Positions 1 through 10,687 of a stretch of 64,000 nt of DNA are shown here, piece after piece. How positions within the stretch are numbered: the first letter of the stretch is position 1; every line of letters starts with the position of its first letter. The stretch covers positions 248,001 through 312,000 of the forward strand of contig NZ_PDKT01000001.1 in the NCBI RefSeq assembly GCF_002933315.1, in the 5' to 3' direction. Below the pieces are notes generated by a model. That model did not search any database. It worked only from the letters and a program-made list of their open reading frames with translations, and was not told the DNA's origin. The position numbers and the translations under genes are program-made. The stretch is from Candidatus Pantoea edessiphila. GTDB taxonomy: Bacteria > Pseudomonadota > Gammaproteobacteria > Enterobacterales > Enterobacteriaceae.

Positions 1-102
1 TGTATAAAAGTTTAAAAAAGATTAGCGTTAATAGTTAAATTTTAATTTCAGGATTAAATATTTCTATTTATTTTATAATAATATTAACGTTATTTATGGT
101 TA

Positions 103-597
103 TTATTTCAAAATTTTACTCATTCTATCAATATATGACATTCCGAATGCTGAAAGAACAAATGCTAGATGTATAATAACACACCACATTATTTTATTAT
201 CATTTACTTTTTCTGCTTCCATGAATAACCTTAATAGATGTACAGAAGATATAGCAACAATTGAAGATGCTACTTTATTTTTTATGGAATTAACATCCAT
301 TTTTCCCATCCAACTTAATTTTTGATGTTGGTCATCGACAGTCATTTTAACAATAAAGTTATCATATCCAGAAAACATTACCATTACTAAGAGTCCTCCT
401 ACTAAGGCAATATCGATTAAAGATAAAACAGTTAATATTAATCCCGATTCAGATATGCTAAATAGCATCGGAATAACGTAAATTATACGTTGAAAAAATT
501 TTAAAGTCAGTAAAATAAATCCAAAAGATAATCCCATATAGACAGGAAATAATAACCATCGTGATGCATAAATAATTTTTTCGATAGACCATTCCAT
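103..597 (-). CDS. yqhA: YqhA-family (UPF0114) inner-membrane protein
   Basis: This 164-residue integral membrane protein matches E. coli YqhA over its whole length as I recall it, including the N-terminal YASRWLL segment, the [15 protein letters not shown] block near residues 67-81 and the [18 protein letters not shown] block near 107-124. Hydrophobic segments lie at about 14-35, 52-76, 108-125 and 135-155, suggesting four membrane helices. Its function is unknown. An AAGGA box nine bases before the ATG supports this start. It diverges from queH and lies out of place relative to the E. coli gene order seen in the rest of the window. The family call is firm; the role is not known. Confidence 0.93.
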   Translation of the reverse strand: MEWSIEKIIYASRWLLFPVYMGLSFGFILLTLKFFQRIIYVIPMLFSISESGLILTVLSLIDIALVGGLLVMVMFSGYDNFIVKMTVDDQHQKLSWMGKMDVNSIKNKVASSIVAISSVHLLRLFMEAEKVNDNKIMWCVIIHLAFVLSAFGMSYIDRMSKILK

Positions 598-1205
598 TTT
601 TTATGTTCCTTGTTTTTTATTTTTTGAATAAATTTAATATCATACAAATAAATTACATTCTTTATCTTATTATCAGTTTGTTAGTACTGATATTTTGTAT
701 AAAAATATTTGTTTGATGTTTTCTAATTAGGATATATAATGTTTTTACTACAAACACTTTAATATTTATTTTAAATTAATTAGACTGTTCATGTTCTATA
801 ATGATAAATTGATCTATAATATAAATTACAATGAATTAACAAAAATAAATAAAATGACTATTATTATCGTTTAATATAAAAGTTTATAAAATAGGGATTA
901 TTTTTACAATTCGACTATATTTCATTCTATGATATATAACAATATTACTTTAAAAGCTTAGAAAAAATATAGCTTGAATAATTAATACATAATCTACTTA
1001 ATTTAGCATTATAATAAATAACTAATTATTAAGCTTGTTATTTTAATTGTTTTAAAATAAAATTATTTATATAATGTTTCTTGCTATACTGTTTTTAACA
1101 TTATAAAAAGGCATGTTTCGATACATGATGTTAATGCTTAAATTATTTATTTTTTATCGTTTCAGTAAATAATAAAAAACAGGATAAATTAAAAAATTAA
1201 TTGTT
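598..1205. other. AT-rich divergent spacer between yqhA and queH
   Basis: This 608-base spacer holds no recognisable gene on either strand. It must contain the promoters of both flanking genes. One good sigma70-like match toward queH is listed separately. A small inverted repeat (CATGT, six-base loop, ACATG) lies at 1112-1127. I saw no homology to a known gene relic. Confidence 0.6.
1047..1075 (+). promoter_or_regulatory. Possible sigma70 promoter for queH
   Basis: TTGTTT at 1047-1052 is followed after 17 bases by a perfect TATAAT at 1070-1075. The pair points toward queH, whose ATG lies about 130 bases downstream. Chance matches are common at this base composition, so this is only a candidate. 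Confidence 0.3.
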
Positions 1206-1856
1206 ATGAATAATAAATATGTGCGTCTAAAATTGAAATTACCTAATGGCACTAATAAATTATTACTTCACTCCTGTTGCGCACCTTGTTCAGGCGAAAT
1301 TATGGAAGCAATTTCTGCTTCTGATATTAATTATAGTATTTTATTTTATAATCCTAATATACATCCTCAACGTGAATATTTAATTCGTAAAACAGAAAAT
1401 ATGAATTTTGCTAGTAAAAATAATATATCTTTTATTGATTTGGATTATGATAAAGATAACTGGTTTATACGTATAAAAGGTTTAGAAAATCAACCTGAGC
1501 GTGGTATACGTTGTACAGTGTGTTTTGATATGCGGTTTGAGAGAACTGCTCTATATGCTTTTGAAAATAATTTTGACGTTATATCTAGTTCACTAGGAAT
1601 TTCACGTTGGAAAAATATACAACAAATAAACGACTGTGGTAAACTAGCAGCAAGTAAATATAAAAATATTACTTATTGGGAATATAATTGGCGTAAAAAA
1701 GGTGGTTCTACAAGAATGATTGAAATCAGTAAACGTGAAAAATTTTATCAGCAAGAATATTGTGGTTGTATTTACTCATTACGTGACACAAATAGATATC
1801 GTCTGTCCATAGGCAGAGATATTGTTCGTATAGGAAACAAATTCTATAATAATTAA
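1206..1856 (+). CDS. queH: Epoxyqueuosine reductase QueH
   Basis: QueH reduces epoxyqueuosine to queuosine, the last step in making the queuosine wobble base of tRNAs with GUN anticodons. It is a metal-dependent enzyme unrelated to the cobalamin enzyme QueG. The 216-residue protein has the family cysteines: C24-C25 and C28 in SCCAPCSG, C103 and C106 in RCTVC, and C186 and C188 in the hallmark YCGCIYS at 185-191. The NWRKKGG stretch at 161-167 is also typical. It is monocistronic, with the decayed carboxylase gene convergent downstream. E. coli K-12 uses queG, so this gene sits in a block that differs from E. coli. All key residues are present and the frame is open, so it is probably functional. 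Confidence 0.93.
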   Translation: MNNKYVRLKLKLPNGTNKLLLHSCCAPCSGEIMEAISASDINYSILFYNPNIHPQREYLIRKTENMNFASKNNISFIDLDYDKDNWFIRIKGLENQPERGIRCTVCFDMRFERTALYAFENNFDVISSSLGISRWKNIQQINDCGKLAASKYKNITYWEYNWRKKGGSTRMIEISKREKFYQQEYCGCIYSLRDTNRYRLSIGRDIVRIGNKFYNN

Positions 1857-1893
1857 TTATATTTATTTCTATCTAAAAAATACAATTATTATA

Positions 1894-4800
1894 TTAAGTA
1901 TATTCATTTTGATCTATTATCATTAATAAATCTCCTGAAGAAACTAAACTGCCGACTTCGCATGTAATGTGTTTTATGTATCATGATTTTGGTACAACAA
2001 TTTTTAATTCTATTTTCATTACTTCCATAATTACTAATATTTGACCTGATAATACTTTATCACCTAGTTGTACTAAAATTTTCCAAATATTTCCGTTCAT
2101 ATTGGAATAAACAGATACTAATTTTAAATTTTTAATATCAATATTTGATATTTTTATTGCTGGTTTTTCAATGAAAATTTTATTTGTTTCTTGATTATTT
2201 TTCCATGATTTTATTTCTTTTTTAAAAGCAGAAATTTGTTGATCACGATATTTTTTAATAGCAATAATATTCTCTGATAGAAATGTTTTATAGAAATTAA
2301 AATCAAAAAATGTTTTTTTCAATTTTAATTGAAATATAACCTTCATTAAAATTATCACGCAATTTTATTAAATCTTTCTCTTCAACTGGATAGAAACGCA
2401 CTTGATCAAAAAAATTAAATAACCATGGCTTATCTACAGAAAATTGATTATTTTTGTTAAATTTATTCCAGATAGGTAATGTGCGTCCAATTAATTGATA
2501 TCCTCCAGGAGAATCCATACCGTAAATACATATATACGTACCTCCAATACCAACTCTGCGCCTTCATTAGTAAAATTTTTTGATGGACTATATTTGGAAC
2601 TTAACAAACGATGTCTAGGATCAATTGCTACCGCATAAGGAGATCCTAAATAAATATCGCCTAATCCCAAAATCAGATAAGTAGCATTGAATATAATATT
2701 ACGAATTTCTTTGCGATTAGATAATCAATTGATTCTTTGAATAAAATCTATATTATTTGGTAACCAAGGAGCTTTATTACAGATTGTTTTAGTATATCTA
2801 TCTATTGCACTAATAGTTGTACTATCTTCAAATGCCATAGACAATCATATAATACGAGAAAATATTTTTATTTCATCAATATTATCAAGTATATCTTCTT
2901 GATCTATTAAAATTTTAATTAATTGTTTTTGTGTGATTATAAAATTGTCATATCTAATTTGTAAAGATCTAACTCCAGGTGATAGTTCTTTGATTCCAAT
3001 AAATTTTCTTTTATATAGTGTCTTCATAAGAAGATGTACACGTAAATGTAAATACAAATCTAATATATCATGCCATATTCAACAAAGATATTTTTATCTA
3101 CTGCTTGGCGATATACTGTTTTAGGGTTATTTTTATTTTCAGGTAATATTGAAAGTTTAGTAGAAAAATTAATATCTTTAAATCCTATAGGATATATAGG
3201 AAAAAAATAACCATAAGGAAGATACATTTCAGCAATACATTTTAATTGATACTTTTCTAATTCAAAAGCTTAATTTATAATGATTAATATAAATTTAATT
3301 GAGTATACAGGTTTCATTTGTCCATTTTTCCATATTTCAGCTCTGGCAATAGTAAAAGGACAAACAAAACCACCAAGACTAGGACCATCATTAGTTAAAA
3401 TTACTGGAAAATCACCAGTAAAATTCAATGCACCAACAGTATATGGACAATCATGTATATTAGATGGATGCATACCAGCCTCACCTCCGCTGGTTCTTTC
3501 CCAAATAGGTTTCGGTTCTATAAGACGTATTACAAGACGGTTACAATTATGATGTACTTTCCATTCAGTGTTTAAGAATGAATTAATATCTGTTTGAGTA
3601 AAAAAATCTGGTGCACTGTGCGGTCCATATAAAACTTTTATAGTCCATTTATTATTATATTGTGGAATTATTGATGTATCTAACAATAACTGATTAAATG
3701 ATGTTATATTATCAAAATTCGATTTTTTTGAAAAATTGATATTGTGTCACCAATACGAAGTACACGTCCTGAATATCCCCCCCCCTATTTTACCTAAAGG
3801 AAAAGTATATCTGCTATTGAGATATTTAGGTACGTTAAATCCATTATAAACTGCTAAATACGTATGATATCCATTTTGTACGCGACCTAAAGTTAAAATT
3901 TGCCCTGATTTTATACTTATTGGTTGCCAATATTCAATATTTATTCCATCTATTTCTGTAGGACAATAAGCACCAATTAAAGCAATTTTTGTATTGTTAT
4001 GAAAATATAATATAGGTCCATCTAAAATAAATTCTAATCCAGCAGCTGATTCATCATTACCTATAATACGATTTGCTAATCTAAAAGCAAAATCGTCTAT
4101 TGAACTAGATGGAGGAACACCTACTGGAAAATCTTGAATAGTGCTAAAAGTGCCTGGTTGTAAAACTTCAACCAAATTGAATAATGGTTTGAAAATATTT
4201 AAAAAATTAGTATAAACATTTCCATAAAGAAAATTGTCTGTATCAATAACATGAGATAAATATTCTAGATTTGTATGTATACCATACAGTTGTGTCAATA
4301 GTATGGCTTGCTTCATTTTTATTATTGCTAATTTACGATTAGCAGCATGAACAATTAATTTCGCAAGCATTGAATCATAATAAGTCGGAATTTCAGTTCC
4401 AGATTATACCCAACTATCAACACGTATATTATCTGGAAATTTTACATAAGTTAATATACCAGAACTAGGTTCAAAATTTTTTATTGGGTTTTCGACATAT
4501 AAACGTGCTTCAATGGATACACCTTGAGGTGGTTGTTGCATTTGTATCCAATTAGGACTTTCACCAGCAGCTACTTGTATCATACATTCAAATAAATCTA
4601 TTCCAATAACACATTCAGTAATAGCGTGTTCTACTTGTAAACGAGTATTAAATTCAAGATAATAAACATTATTGTCTTTAAGATCATAAATATATTCAAC
4701 TGTTCCAGCACTGCGATAATTAACTGTTTTTGCCAGATGTATTGCTAAATCAATCATTTTATTTCGTATATTTTTAGGTAAATTTGGAGCAGGAGTTTCC

Positions 4801-5512
4801 TCTATTATTTTTTGATTACGTCTTTGCAACGAACAATCACGTTCACCTAAAGATATTACTATATCTTTACCATCACCAAATATTTGTATTGCAATGTGAC
4901 GAATAAAATCAATGTATTTTCAATAAATATTCCTGATTTATCAAATAATTTCTCATTGAAATCATTAATATTATCCCAGTCATTAATTAATGAATTAACA
5001 TTAGGACAATATTTTAATCCTATACCACCTCCACCAGCATTATTTTTAATTATTACTAGATATCCAATATTTTTAGCTGCATTTATTGCTTCATCCAAAG
5101 ATTTTAATAAAGAACTACCAGGCAGTGTTGGAATACCAATACTATTAGCAACTGCACGTGCATTAGATTTTTATCCAAAAATTTCAATTTGTTTTGCAGT
5201 TAGTCCAATAAAATTAATTCCTTTTTTTCACAAGCTAAAGCAAATAAGAAATTTTTGGATAAAAATCCATAGCCAGGCCATATCGTCCGCATCAACTTTT
5301 TCAGCAACTTCAATTATTTTATCAATATTTGAATAACTTTATTTTGGTGTATTTCCTTTTAAAGGAATAGAGATTTCTGAATATTTTTTATAAGAAGCAT
5401 TATGGTCAGATTCAGAATAAACACTAATACTTTTAATACCTAGACGTTTTAAAGTACGAATAGCTCGGAATGCAATTTCGCCTCTATTAGCAATTAAAAA
5501 TTTGTTAAACAT
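1894..5512 (-). pseudogene. Decayed urea carboxylase (biotin-dependent; urea or guanidine carboxylase)
   Basis: Reading the minus strand from an ATG at 5510-5512 (AAGAGGGAA box upstream) to a TAA at 1894-1896 gives about 1206 codons, the usual length of urea carboxylase. All domains can be followed through changing frames. The biotin carboxylase comes first, with [12 protein letters not shown] at the start, PGYGFLSKN, the ATP-grasp NAGGGGIG near 5030 and QVEHAITE near 4620. The carboxyltransferase follows, with a KipA-like part (QPGTFSTIQDFPVG near 4150; NDGPSLGGFVCPF near 3380) and a KipI-like part (LSPGVRSLQIRYD near 2970; SPGGYQLIGRTLPIW near 2490). The biotinyl domain ends it (EVMKIE near 2010), with a tail still readable to 1894. 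Lesions include in-frame TAA codons at 4404-4406 and near 5340 and 5172, and frameshifts near 5283, 4920, 3780 and 3720. The partner allophanate hydrolase is not in the window. The family includes enzymes preferring guanidine, so the lost substrate is uncertain. It is clearly non-coding as one protein. Confidence 0.93.
3777..3785. repeat. Nine-base C/G homopolymer within the carboxylase relic
   Basis: Nine consecutive C on the plus strand (nine G in the sense of the relic) form a striking run in such AT-rich DNA. With eight G the relic reads on as GYSGRVLRIGD, the expected family sequence; with nine the frame is lost. It is therefore a likely slippage frameshift site. Confidence 0.85.
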
Positions 5513-5825
5513 ATATATTTCCCTCTTAAACTATTAATTATTTTTTATTCAATTTATTGATGACATTTAGTCAATTAAATATATAAGTAGCATTAATAGT
5601 CTAAGACAAAATATTTTAATTTATCGAATTTATATCTTTAGTTATTATAGATGTTAATTATATGTTTTATTTGTAAATTATAACGATGTTATCAGTAGTT
5701 TTTCATTTCAAATTATAACTAAAAATATTAAGAATAATTAGGAAAATAATATTTGTGTGATAAGATTAGTATCTATCATAGAAGATAAATTTTGGAATTA
5801 TTACTTCTAAAATATCTATGTCATT
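5513..5825. other. AT-rich spacer between gyrA and the carboxylase relic
   Basis: No gene, RNA or clear terminator is visible in these 313 bases. They lie downstream of gyrA and upstream of the relic, so they presumably held the old promoter of the carboxylase gene. I did not recognise a ykkC-type guanidine riboswitch here, but I could not run a covariance search. Confidence 0.55.
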
Positions 5826-8357
5826 TTATACTTGTTCAGCAATACGTTGCAAACCAACAACTTTTTCATTCTCGGTAGTACGAAGCAAAATTACACCCTT
5901 AGTGTTACGGCTTATAATATTAATTTCAGATACTCTAGTTCGTACTAATGTACCTGCATCAGTAATTATCATAATCTGATCATTATCGACTACTTGAATA
6001 GCACCAACAACTAAACCATTTCTGTTAGTTACTTTAATAGAAATCACACCTTTTGTTGCACGTGATTTTACTGGATACTCATTATTTGCAGTTCTTTTAC
6101 CATAACCATTTTGTGTTACAGTAAGAATAGAACCTTCTTTACTAGGAACTATTAAAGAAACAACACGATCATCTTGTGTTAATTTAATACCACGTACTCC
6201 TGAAGCAGCACGACCCATATTACGTACAGCAACTTCTGAGAATCTAACTACCTTTCCAAATGCAGAAAATAACATGATTTCATCGTTGCCACGAGTCAGT
6301 GCAATACCAATTAATTCGTCTTTTTCTTGTAAATTAATTGCAATAATACCAGTACCGCGTGGACGACTAAATTCCTTTAATGGAGTTTTTTTTATAATAC
6401 CAGTAGCTGTAGCCATAAGTATATTGAAACCTTCAGTATATTCACGTACTGGAAGAATAGCAGTTATACGTTCATTGGTTTCTAAAGGAAGCAGATTAAT
6501 GATTGGTCTTCCTTGCGATATGCGACTAGCTTCAGGTAATTGATACACTTTCATCCAATATAGTCTTCCTGTACTAGAAAAACATAAAATAATATCATGA
6601 GTATTTGCAACTAAAAGAAGATAAATAAAATCTTCTTCCTTAATACGAGCAGCAGATTTCCCTTTGCCTCCACGACGTTGCGCTTCATAATCTCTTAGAG
6701 GTTGATATTTAACATAACCATGATATGATAAAGTTACTACAACGTCTTCTGAATTAATTAAATCTTCTGTGTTAAGATTAATACTGTCGGTTATAATTTC
6801 AGTACGCCGTTTATCTCCAAACTGATCACGAATTATTTCTAGTTCTTCACGAAGAACATCTATTAGACTTTTAGAAGTTTTTAAAATACAAGTTAATTTC
6901 GAAATATGATGAATTAAATCTTTATATTCATATAGCAACTTCTTACATTCAATACTAGTAAATCTATGAAGACGTAAATCTAGGATAGATTGTACTTGTT
7001 TTTCTGTAAGACTATATTTTTTTGTATTTATATCAAAAATTTTTTCTAATAAGTTTATTAATACAACATTATTATCAATACTTTTAAAAAAAAATTTAAT
7101 ACTATCAAAATTCCAGTTCTGTGAAGCTAAATTAGCTTTAGCCTCTATTGATGTATTTGCTATTCGAATCAAATTAATTACTGCATCTACGTTTGCTAAT
7201 GCAATGATCAATCCTTCAAGAACATGAATTCTATCTTTAGCTTTATTTAATTCAAATATAGTACGACGAGTAATTATTTCTTTACGATGACATATAAATG
7301 CATTTAAAATATCTTTTAAAGACATTATTTTTGGTTGACCATGATGCAATGCAACCATATTTATACTAAATGAAGTTTGTAATTGTGTTAATGTATAAAG
7401 ATTATTCAACACAATTTCTGCAACTGAATTTCTCTTGATTTCCAACACAATACGTAAACCATCTTTATCTGATTCATCACGTAATACACTTACTCCTTCA
7501 ACACGTTTTTCTTTTATCAATTCAGCTATTTTTTCAATCAAATTTGCTTTGTTTATTTGATAAGGCAGTTCATAAATTATTATGATCTCACGACCAGTTT
7601 TTATATCTATCTCAATTTTACTACGAGCTCTAATATAAATTTTACCACGACCGGTATTATAAGCTTGTTCTATACCTTGTTGTCCATTAATAATTGCTGC
7701 AGTAGGAAAATCTGGACCTGGAATATAATACATTAGCTCTTTGACAGAAATATTTTCATTGTCTATATAAATTAAACAACCATTTATAATTTCTCGAATA
7801 TTGTGAGGAGGGATATTAGTTGCCATACCAACAGCAATTCCGGAAGAACCATTAATTAATAAGTTTGGAATTTTAGTTGGTAAAACATCTGGAATGATAT
7901 TAGTACCATCATAATTTTTAGAAAAATTGACAGTTGATTTTTCTAAATCTGCCAGCATCTCGTGGGATATTTTTGACATTCTTATTTCGGTATAACGCAT
8001 CGCAGCTGCAGAATCACCATCTATAGAACCGAAATTACCCTGACCATCTATCAACATATAACGTAAGGAAAAGGATTGTGCCATTCTTACTATGGTATCG
8101 TAAACTGCAGAGTCACCATGTGGATGATATTTTCCTATGACATCACCAACTATACGAGCTGATTTTTTATAAGGCTTATTCGAATCATTACCTAATTCTC
8201 TCATAGCAAAAAGTATACGACGATGTACTGGTTTTAAACCATCGCGTACATCCGGCAACGCTCTACCAATAATCACTGACATAGCGTAATCTAAGTATGA
8301 ATTTTTTAACTCTTCTTCGATACTAACCGGTATGATTTCTTTTGCAGTGGTACTCAT
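5826..8357 (-). CDS. gyrA: DNA gyrase subunit A
   Basis: GyrA is the DNA-breaking subunit of gyrase, which introduces negative supercoils in complex with GyrB. From the ATG at 8357 the numbering equals that of E. coli: catalytic Y122 lies in RYTEIR, and S83 and D87 of the quinolone pocket (HGDSAVYD) are the wild-type residues. An in-frame TTG three bases upstream would add one residue, but an AGGA box and the family N terminus favour the ATG. The GyrA box QRRGGKG, needed for DNA wrapping, is present in the C-terminal pinwheel. The protein has 843 residues and ends at [10 protein letters not shown], lacking the roughly 35-residue acidic tail of the 875-residue E. coli protein. Otherwise it appears intact and essential. 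Confidence 0.98.
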   Translation of the reverse strand: MSTTAKEIIPVSIEEELKNSYLDYAMSVIIGRALPDVRDGLKPVHRRILFAMRELGNDSNKPYKKSARIVGDVIGKYHPHGDSAVYDTIVRMAQSFSLRYMLIDGQGNFGSIDGDSAAAMRYTEIRMSKISHEMLADLEKSTVNFSKNYDGTNIIPDVLPTKIPNLLINGSSGIAVGMATNIPPHNIREIINGCLIYIDNENISVKELMYYIPGPDFPTAAIINGQQGIEQAYNTGRGKIYIRARSKIEIDIKTGREIIIIYELPYQINKANLIEKIAELIKEKRVEGVSVLRDESDKDGLRIVLEIKRNSVAEIVLNNLYTLTQLQTSFSINMVALHHGQPKIMSLKDILNAFICHRKEIITRRTIFELNKAKDRIHVLEGLIIALANVDAVINLIRIANTSIEAKANLASQNWNFDSIKFFFKSIDNNVVLINLLEKIFDINTKKYSLTEKQVQSILDLRLHRFTSIECKKLLYEYKDLIHHISKLTCILKTSKSLIDVLREELEIIRDQFGDKRRTEIITDSINLNTEDLINSEDVVVTLSYHGYVKYQPLRDYEAQRRGGKGKSAARIKEEDFIYLLLVANTHDIILCFSSTGRLYWMKVYQLPEASRISQGRPIINLLPLETNERITAILPVREYTEGFNILMATATGIIKKTPLKEFSRPRGTGIIAINLQEKDELIGIALTRGNDEIMLFSAFGKVVRFSEVAVRNMGRAASGVRGIKLTQDDRVVSLIVPSKEGSILTVTQNGYGKRTANNEYPVKSRATKGVISIKVTNRNGLVVGAIQVVDNDQIMIITDAGTLVRTRVSEINIISRNTKGVILLRTTENEKVVGLQRIAEQV

Positions 8358-8552
8358 CAAGTTAAGATTCCTATGACGTTATTGAACCCGTGTTTTTTTA
8401 AAAATTCATAACTATATTATTTATAATAATGTTGGACTATTTTTAATTTTAAAAGCTATATATTTTAACTATTAAATTAATATGTATGATATCAAATAAC
8501 AAATAAAATTACTATTTTTACTTTAATTTGTTTGATATTTTGATAAATAATG

Positions 8553-8593
8553 CAAATAAAAATTAAAACGGCGAGCAAATAAACTCACCGTTT
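8553..8593 (-). terminator. Rho-independent terminator after elaB
   Basis: On the minus strand a ten-base-pair stem (AAACGGTGAG with CTCGCCGTTT, one G-U pair, at 8584-8593 and 8566-8575) with an eight-base loop is followed by a T-rich tract. It begins 20 bases after the elaB stop codon and fits a terminator separating elaB from gyrA. Confidence 0.8.
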
Positions 8594-8612
8594 GTTAAAT
8601 TATATAAATAAT

Positions 8613-8924
8613 TTATCGGTGTATTAATAATAAACCAGCCAATAACCCTAGGACAGCTCCAATACCAACACCATGCCACGGTTTTTCATGTAAATAATCA
8701 TCCATACAATAAGCAGTTTTTTTCATGTTAGCATAATAGTCATTTGATGTTTTATTTACACGATATGATACATCATGTAAAATTTGTTCGGCTTTTTTTT
8801 TCAAATCAATATATCTTTGATCAGATAAATCACCGGATGATTTTAATAATTCTTCTAGTGTATCAGTCATTAGTGCTAAATCGTTGCTTACACTACCTTC
8901 AGAAGATAAGGTTTTTTTTAGCAT
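8613..8924 (-). CDS. elaB: ElaB/YqjD/DUF883-family membrane-anchored protein
   Basis: The 103-residue protein matches E. coli ElaB: an acidic helical N-terminal part with TDTLEELLKSSGDLSDQRY, then the conserved DDYLHEKPWHGVGIGA block and a single C-terminal membrane helix (about 85-101). Family members are tail-anchored inner-membrane proteins that bind ribosomes and are linked to stationary phase and stress. A longer frame to 8954 exists, but its extra codons translate the strong GAGGAGG ribosome site that lies just before the ATG at 8924, so the shorter start is chosen. In E. coli elaB also lies upstream of nuo on the same strand. A terminator follows directly. Confidence 0.9.
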   Translation of the reverse strand: MLKKTLSSEGSVSNDLALMTDTLEELLKSSGDLSDQRYIDLKKKAEQILHDVSYRVNKTSNDYYANMKKTAYCMDDYLHEKPWHGVGIGAVLGLLAGLLLIHR

Positions 8925-9208
8925 TTTTCCCTCCTCGGTAAAAATTTTAAGCACTTTTAACTATAATACAAAACTTAATTTTTAGTTATTGTAAAATTAA
9001 ATACCATAAAATTTGATAATATTTTTATAAAATAAATTTATTCGTATATATTATATTAGTATTCTTAATGAATAAATTCAAATTTAGTTGATCACTGGTA
9101 TTTGAAATTACAAAGATTTAATAAAAATAATTATTGAGATTTAAATTGTAGTCAATATTGATAGTTGTATATAATTAATACGAAAAATAATTAATAATAG
9201 GCTATATG

Positions 9209-10681
9209 TTAAATCATTACGTGTACAACTTTTATTAAGTTCATTAAAGGTTGAGGAAAAACACCTAATAGTATCGTCAAAAAAGCTGTTATTGATAATA
9301 TTATTTTTACTGCAATTAAAGACCAACTGTTTGATATTGTAAAATTAATTAATTTAGAATTATTATTTTCTTTAGAATTTCTATAATAAAAACTTAATAT
9401 TATTTTTAGGTAATAATAAAGACCTATTGTGCTACTAATTATTATTCCACCTATTAAAAACCACAAATGTGTCGTTATACTTAATAAAATAACATAAAAT
9501 TTCCCAATAAAACCTAAAGTAATTGGAATTCCGGCTAATGATAACATCATTATTGTCATTACTGTAGACAAAAAAGGATCAGACCAAAATAAACCCCGAT
9601 AATGATCAATGGAATCAGTGTCCATGTCATTATCATTAGATATTAAAGAAATCACTCCAAATATACCCAAATTGCTAATTAAATAACTAACAACATAAAT
9701 TTCAGATGTTTCTAATGATAAATTATGTATTTTTGATGTAATAATTGATATCAACAAGTAACCAACGTGAGTAATGGATGAATAACCTAATAATCTTTTT
9801 ATGTTTTTTTGAAATAATGCCATAATATTACCAAAAATAATTGACATAAATGATATTATGATTAAGCTATTTTTAATAGCCATACTATCTATAATAGGTA
9901 TGTAAAAAAATAACCTCATAATTACACTAAATATTGATATTTTACTTGCTGTAGATAAAAATGAAGTAATAGATATAGGTGAACCTTGATAAACATCTGG
10001 AGTCCAAAGATGAAATGGTACTAAAGATAACTTGAATCCAAGACTTGTGATTAACATGCCAAAACCAACTAAAAATAATGGTTCTTTTATCACATCAGAA
10101 ATTATTATTTTTCTTATCAATAAAAAGCTTAAAGTACCAGAATTAGCATAAAGTAAAGCAATACCAAAAAGTAAAAAAGAGGAAGCTATTGCAGATAAAA
10201 TAGTATATTTTACAGAAGCTTCAAGAGATAACTTTCTATGAAAATTATAACCAATTAAACCAAATAAAGGTAAAGATAATAGTTCTATGCCTATAAATAA
10301 GGTGGCAAAATTATTTGTACTTGATAAAACTATACCTCCTAAAGTTGAAACTAATACCAATATATAAAACTCTTCTTTATGGTCTAAAAAATTATTTAAC
10401 CAAGTATAAGAAAATATACAAGTTGACAAACTTGATATAATAACTAATATCGTGTAAAAAATAGAATAGCTATCAATAGATAATAATGACATGACATCTA
10501 TTTCGGAAACTTTACTTACAAATAAAAGTGATAATAAAGATAACACTAATCCAATAATAGTTGATAAGGCAATAAAAAAATGATTTCTTTGCCAAGAAAT
10601 AGAAATTAGTAAAATAAGTATTGTAAATCCTATAATTATTAATGGCAAAGATGCTATTAATTGATTAGAAATTATTATCAT
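9209..10681 (-). CDS. nuoN: NADH:quinone oxidoreductase subunit N
   Basis: NuoN is one of the three antiporter-like proton-pumping subunits in the membrane arm of complex I. The 490-residue protein is made of successive hydrophobic helices (14 in the family) and keeps conserved blocks such as FIGIELLSLPLFGL, VPFHLWTPDVYQGSP and KRLLGYSSITHVGYL. It is the last gene of the nuo operon and starts six bases after nuoM ends. The length is close to that of E. coli NuoN (485). No lesion is visible. Confidence 0.97.
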   Translation of the reverse strand: MIIISNQLIASLPLIIIGFTILILLISISWQRNHFFIALSTIIGLVLSLLSLLFVSKVSEIDVMSLLSIDSYSIFYTILVIISSLSTCIFSYTWLNNFLDHKEEFYILVLVSTLGGIVLSSTNNFATLFIGIELLSLPLFGLIGYNFHRKLSLEASVKYTILSAIASSFLLFGIALLYANSGTLSFLLIRKIIISDVIKEPLFLVGFGMLITSLGFKLSLVPFHLWTPDVYQGSPISITSFLSTASKISIFSVIMRLFFYIPIIDSMAIKNSLIIISFMSIIFGNIMALFQKNIKRLLGYSSITHVGYLLISIITSKIHNLSLETSEIYVVSYLISNLGIFGVISLISNDNDMDTDSIDHYRGLFWSDPFLSTVMTIMMLSLAGIPITLGFIGKFYVILLSITTHLWFLIGGIIISSTIGLYYYLKIILSFYYRNSKENNNSKLINFTISNSWSLIAVKIILSITAFLTILLGVFPQPLMNLIKVVHVMI

Positions 10682-10687
10682 GACAAA

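Noticed and set aside
3280-3552. Open frame of 90 codons on the plus strand
   Set aside because: It is antisense to the KipA-like part of the carboxylase relic, whose minus-strand reading matches the family. The plus frame has no match.
9141-9326. Open frame of 61 codons at the end of nuoN
   Set aside because: It overlaps the conserved C-terminal coding part of nuoN in another frame, so it is a shadow.
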